From an uncultured Gimesia sp. (GTDB lineage Bacteria > Planctomycetota > Planctomycetia > Planctomycetales > Planctomycetaceae), in NCBI RefSeq assembly GCF_937910335.1, contig NZ_CALEMX010000472.1, forward strand, positions 1 to 38,200: a DNA stretch of 38,200 nucleotides, read 5' to 3'. A program made the translations under genes and the position numbers. Shown here in pieces: positions 34,927 to 38,200 of this stretch. Below the pieces are notes generated by a model. The model saw only the letters and a list, made by a program, of their open reading frames with translations. It was not told where the DNA came from and ran no database searches. How positions within the stretch are numbered: the stretch's first letter is position 1; every line of letters begins with the position of its first letter.

Positions 34927-35227
34927 TATGTTTACTCCAGATGTGAGTCAATGAAATTGAGATGGTTAAGGTAAGTTGCCACTCTACTAGGAAAAGAGGC
35001 TTGTTTATTTTGACAAATCACAGGCGGTAAAGAAACCCTCGATATCAAAAACAGGCAGAATTGCAAAGTTTCCACGGATGGCTAAACTAACTCTATTATT
35101 GTAGCCATCACTGACAGCCTACCTGTTTGTTTGTTACGATATGCGGCCAGGGAATTTTCCTCGCAAATTGGTAACTGAATTTTGACCGGGCCATCGTGCC
35201 CATGACCTATTAGGAAGACCGGACACA
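34927..35227. other. 301-bp divergent promoter region of the TIM-barrel gene and leuS
   Basis: It contains no gene I can support. A TTGACA hexamer is present near 35011 but without a matching -10 box. Just before the leuS ribosome site a short GGGC/GCCC hairpin (35189-35202) could form. I looked for a T-box or leader-peptide arrangement, which might be expected for a tRNA synthetase, and saw none. Confidence 0.45.
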
Positions 35228-38152
35228 ATGCCTCGTTACGACGCCAAGCGGATCGAAACCAAATGGCAGACATATTGGGATCAGCACGAAACTTTCAAGA
35301 CGGGAGAATTTGTTGAAGGCAAAGAAAAGCTCTATGTGCTTGATATGTTTCCCTATCCTTCAGGCGATGGTTTACATGTGGGTCATCCGGAAGGCTATAC
35401 GGCAACAGACATTGTATGCCGTCACGCTCGTATGCAGGGTAAACAGGTTTTGCATCCGATGGGTTGGGATGCCTTTGGTTTGCCCGCCGAGCAGCATGCC
35501 ATCAAAACAGGCACCCCTCCGCGGATTACGACGCAGAAAAATATCGACACATTTCGTCGCCAGCTAAAAATGTTGGGTTTCAGCTATGACTGGAGCCGCG
35601 AGTTTTCTACTACCGATCCAGAATACTTCCGCTGGACACAATGGATCTTCCTCCAGTTGTTCGAGTCCTGGTTTGATCCGGAAAACGAGTGGACAGGCCC
35701 CGATGGTAAAAAACGTGTGGGTCGTGCCAGGCCCATTAGTGAGTTGCCGATTCCCGAAAAAATAAAATTTGCAGGTGAAGAAGCGATTCGCCATTATCAA
35801 AACCGTAATCGCTTAGCATATCAGCATGAGGCGCCCGTTAACTGGTGTTCCGCGTTGGGAACCGTGTTGGCGAATGAAGAAATCATCGACGGAAAAAGTG
35901 AGCGAGGCGATCACCCTGTCGAACGTATTCCCTTACGGCAATGGATGCTCCGCATTACAAAATATGGAGACCGATTGATCGATGGTCTTGAGGGTCTTGA
36001 CTGGTCTGAGTCGATTAAATCGTTGCAAAAAAACTGGATTGGTCGCAGTGAAGGGGCTGAAGTCGATTTCTTTATCGGCTCCGAAAACCAAACGACAGAT
36101 TTGGATCAGGCATTCGAAACATGGAAGTCAACTCGTGCCGCATCAGGCTTTTCAGAAGAGCCAGAGGCAGACGTGTTGCGAATTTATACGACACGCCCCG
36201 ATACATTATATGGGGCAACCTACATGGTGTTGTCCCCGGAGCATCCGTTTGTAGACCGGTTGACGATAGCCGATCAGAAACAGGCCGTTGAGGCCTATCG
36301 GCAGAAAGCAGCACTCAAGAGCGACCTCGATCGAACCGATTTGGCCAAAGAAAAAACGGGCGTCTTTACCGGTAGTTATGCCGTGAATCCTGTCAATGGG
36401 GCACGGATTCCCGTGTGGATCGCCGACTATGTTTTGATCAGCTACGGCACCGGTGCCATCATGGCGGTTCCCGCGCACGACTTACGCGATTGGGAATTTG
36501 CCGTTGAATTCAGCTTACCCATCATTCCTGTTGTGCAACCTGCTGACAATTATGAGCCTTCAAAAGACGAGTTGGCGTTGGAAACTGAAATCGATGGCGA
36601 AAAACGAACACCGTTTTCCGGAATGGGAACGGCCATTCATTCTGGTGAATTTGATGGAATGAAAACGGCAGATTTCAAAAAACAGATCACAGCCAACCTC
36701 ATCGAGCAGGGGGTTGGTAAGGGGGCCGTCAACTATCGTTTGCGCGACTGGCTCTTCAGTCGGCAGCACTTTTGGGGCGAACCATTTCCGATCTGGCATG
36801 AATTGGATGCCGAGGGAAAGATTACAGGCTTGATGCGGCCCGATCCGGAAGAGAGTTTGCCCGTTGAATTACCCGACTTGAAAGAGTACAAACCAACAGG
36901 AACGCCTGAGCCACCACTTTCTTCTGCTCCGGAAGAATGGCTCTATAAAACCGACTCTGATGGCACGCGTCTCTATCGTGAAGTGAACAGCATGCCACAA
37001 TGGGCTGGCTCCTGCTGGTATTATTTGCGGTTTGCTGATCCAGAGAACAATGAGCGGTTCGTCGATCTCAGGAACGAACAAAACTGGTTGCCCGTGGACC
37101 TTTATATTGGCGGTGGCGAGCATGCGGTTTTACATTTGCTTTACGCGCGTTTCTGGCATCAGGTTTTGTTTGATCTCGGGCATGTGACTTGCGCTGAACC
37201 ATTCCAGAAGTTGGTCAATCAAGGCATGATTTTGGGTGATGTCGAATTGACGGGATTTCAGACAGCTGACGGTACCTGGGTTTCTTCCAAAGCCGTTGAA
37301 GAATCAGATGAGTTCGACACGGGATGGATTGAGAAATCGTCAGGCAAGCCCGTAAGTATCCTGAGCCTGGAATCTGATCAGGTACAGAAGCAAGGTGAGG
37401 ATTTCACGCTTGTCGATGATTCCACGATTTATGTGAATAGTCGCGCCTATAAGATGTCGAAGGCGCGAGGAAACGTAGTAAATCCTGATTTTGTGGTTGA
37501 ACAGTATGGTGCGGATTCTCTACGTATTTATGAAATGTTTATGGGACCATTGGAAGCTACAAAACCGTGGAGCATGAGCGGCTTAGATGGAGTCAGCCGA
37601 TTCCTAGGGCGGGTCTGGCGGTTGATGATTGAGGAACGCGACGAAGAAGTTACCTTAAGTGCAGCGGTGACGGACGATGCACCATCTGAAGAACAGTTAC
37701 GAATCTTACATAAAACGATCAAAGCAGTCACCGAAGACATTGAAAAATTGTCCCTCAACACGGCGATCAGCCGCATGATGGAATTTACAAATGCGATGGG
37801 ACAACAGAAAAGCAGATCCAAGGCCGTCCTGTCTGAGTTCGTGTTGCTCCTTTCACCATTTGCGCCCCATATAGCTGAAGAACTCTGGAGTGTTCTGGGA
37901 AATACCGAATCGTTAGCGTATCAGCCCTGGCCAATCTATGATGAATCGTTATTGCAGGAATCAATTGTGGAGATTCCCGTTCAGGTCAACGGGAAATTAC
38001 GTTCCAAAGTTTCTGTCGCGGCCGACGCCGATCAGGCAACGATGCAGCAGGCGGCAGAGCAGGATGAAACGGTTGTCAAGTTTCTTGAAGGGAAAACGAT
38101 TGTCAAAGCCATCGTCATTCCTGGCAGAATGGTCAATTTTGTTGTGAAATAG
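35228..38152 (+). CDS. leuS: Leucyl-tRNA synthetase
   Basis: A 974-residue class I synthetase that charges tRNA-Leu. The HIGH motif is HVGH (residues 50-53, in [15 protein letters not shown]) and the KMSKS motif is KMSKA (742-746). The CP1 editing domain is present (TTRPDTLYG near 320, and [20 protein letters not shown] near 405), so mischarged tRNAs can be cleared. It is about 110 residues longer than E. coli LeuS (860). One extra stretch is at about 155-195, before [14 protein letters not shown]; another lies just before KMSKA (about 670-740). The zinc-ligand cysteines of the ZN-1 module after VLANE are missing ([12 protein letters not shown]). AGGAAG precedes the ATG. tRNA-Leu(GAG) is in the same window but 31 kb away. 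Confidence 0.97.
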   Translation: MPRYDAKRIETKWQTYWDQHETFKTGEFVEGKEKLYVLDMFPYPSGDGLHVGHPEGYTATDIVCRHARMQGKQVLHPMGWDAFGLPAEQHAIKTGTPPRITTQKNIDTFRRQLKMLGFSYDWSREFSTTDPEYFRWTQWIFLQLFESWFDPENEWTGPDGKKRVGRARPISELPIPEKIKFAGEEAIRHYQNRNRLAYQHEAPVNWCSALGTVLANEEIIDGKSERGDHPVERIPLRQWMLRITKYGDRLIDGLEGLDWSESIKSLQKNWIGRSEGAEVDFFIGSENQTTDLDQAFETWKSTRAASGFSEEPEADVLRIYTTRPDTLYGATYMVLSPEHPFVDRLTIADQKQAVEAYRQKAALKSDLDRTDLAKEKTGVFTGSYAVNPVNGARIPVWIADYVLISYGTGAIMAVPAHDLRDWEFAVEFSLPIIPVVQPADNYEPSKDELALETEIDGEKRTPFSGMGTAIHSGEFDGMKTADFKKQITANLIEQGVGKGAVNYRLRDWLFSRQHFWGEPFPIWHELDAEGKITGLMRPDPEESLPVELPDLKEYKPTGTPEPPLSSAPEEWLYKTDSDGTRLYREVNSMPQWAGSCWYYLRFADPENNERFVDLRNEQNWLPVDLYIGGGEHAVLHLLYARFWHQVLFDLGHVTCAEPFQKLVNQGMILGDVELTGFQTADGTWVSSKAVEESDEFDTGWIEKSSGKPVSILSLESDQVQKQGEDFTLVDDSTIYVNSRAYKMSKARGNVVNPDFVVEQYGADSLRIYEMFMGPLEATKPWSMSGLDGVSRFLGRVWRLMIEERDEEVTLSAAVTDDAPSEEQLRILHKTIKAVTEDIEKLSLNTAISRMMEFTNAMGQQKSRSKAVLSEFVLLLSPFAPHIAEELWSVLGNTESLAYQPWPIYDESLLQESIVEIPVQVNGKLRSKVSVAADADQATMQQAAEQDETVVKFLEGKTIVKAIVIPGRMVNFVVK

Positions 38153-38161
38153 AAGAGGAAG

Positions 38162-38192
38162 CAGGGGAGTGGAAATGACTCTCTCCTGTTTT
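38162..38192 (+). terminator. Intrinsic terminator of leuS
   Basis: CAGGGGAG (38162-38169) pairs with CTCTCCTG (38181-38188) through eight bases including one G-T pair, with an 11-base loop, followed by TTTT. It lies ten bases after the leuS stop. The T tract is short, so strength may be moderate. Confidence 0.65.
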
Positions 38193-38200
38193 CGTCTTCT

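Noticed and set aside
4053-38152. tRNA-Leu and leuS in one window as a functional pair
   Set aside because: They are 31 kb apart on opposite strands with many unrelated genes between; co-occurrence is probably chance.

Overview
The window looks like chromosomal DNA from a planctomycete, probably a Gimesia/Planctomyces-like member of the Planctomycetales. Evidence: a DUF1559-type protein, a DUF4198 secreted protein, a DUF1572/DinB-fold protein, a long Ycf48-propeller protein ending in a CBM9-like domain, a Tat-exported sugar-isomerase-like protein, few long operons and frequent strand switching. Gene density is ordinary. No prophage, insertion sequence, CRISPR array or plasmid function was found.

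Layout. 1-3100 is a sparse, accessory-looking stretch: a DUF1559-type gene broken by a two-base slip in an (AG)5 tract, and a DUF4198 secreted protein between two copies of a repeat (an identical 29-bp element plus a hairpin showing a compensatory base change). 3100-4140 holds a Sel1-repeat protein with a recent internal 108-bp duplication, convergent with tRNA-Leu(GAG) across a shared bidirectional terminator. 4430-8750 holds the 1065-aa propeller/CBM9 protein and a divergent RNase HII-like protein. 8756-12343 is a sugar-salvage cluster: a sodium:solute symporter divergent from murQ and a BadF/NagK-type kinase, reading as PTS-independent recovery of N-acetylmuramic acid. 12359-15189 is a likely leftward operon (parvulin prolyl isomerase, aspartoacylase-like deacylase, SDR). 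Then come MscS with a strong terminator, a gene-free stretch with a candidate small RNA (about 16830-17009), a ROK regulator, a DinB-fold protein, a polytopic membrane protein, an SGNH hydrolase and an NhaD-like antiporter.

24300-29100 is a signalling island. Leftward lie CheX, a CheY-like receiver and an HDOD-GGDEF-(MshEN-like) protein. Rightward, across a 786-bp gap, lie an 81-aa stand-alone histidine-phosphotransfer (DHp-like) protein and a NarL/LuxR-type response regulator. 29126-38200 is mostly housekeeping: aldo/keto reductase, SRAP/YedK DNA-protein crosslink protein, HAD phosphatase, ExeA-like AAA ATPase, RsmE, a small membrane protein, a Tat-exported TIM-barrel protein and a large LeuS.

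Most notable are the DHp-only mini-protein beside its response regulator, a probable inactivated PIG-L/LmbE-like domain inside the propeller/CBM9 protein, the RNase HII homologue with an altered GRG motif and a D-E-D-E acidic set, the frame-restoring AG slip, and the candidate small RNA. All assignments come from reading the sequence; no database search was run.
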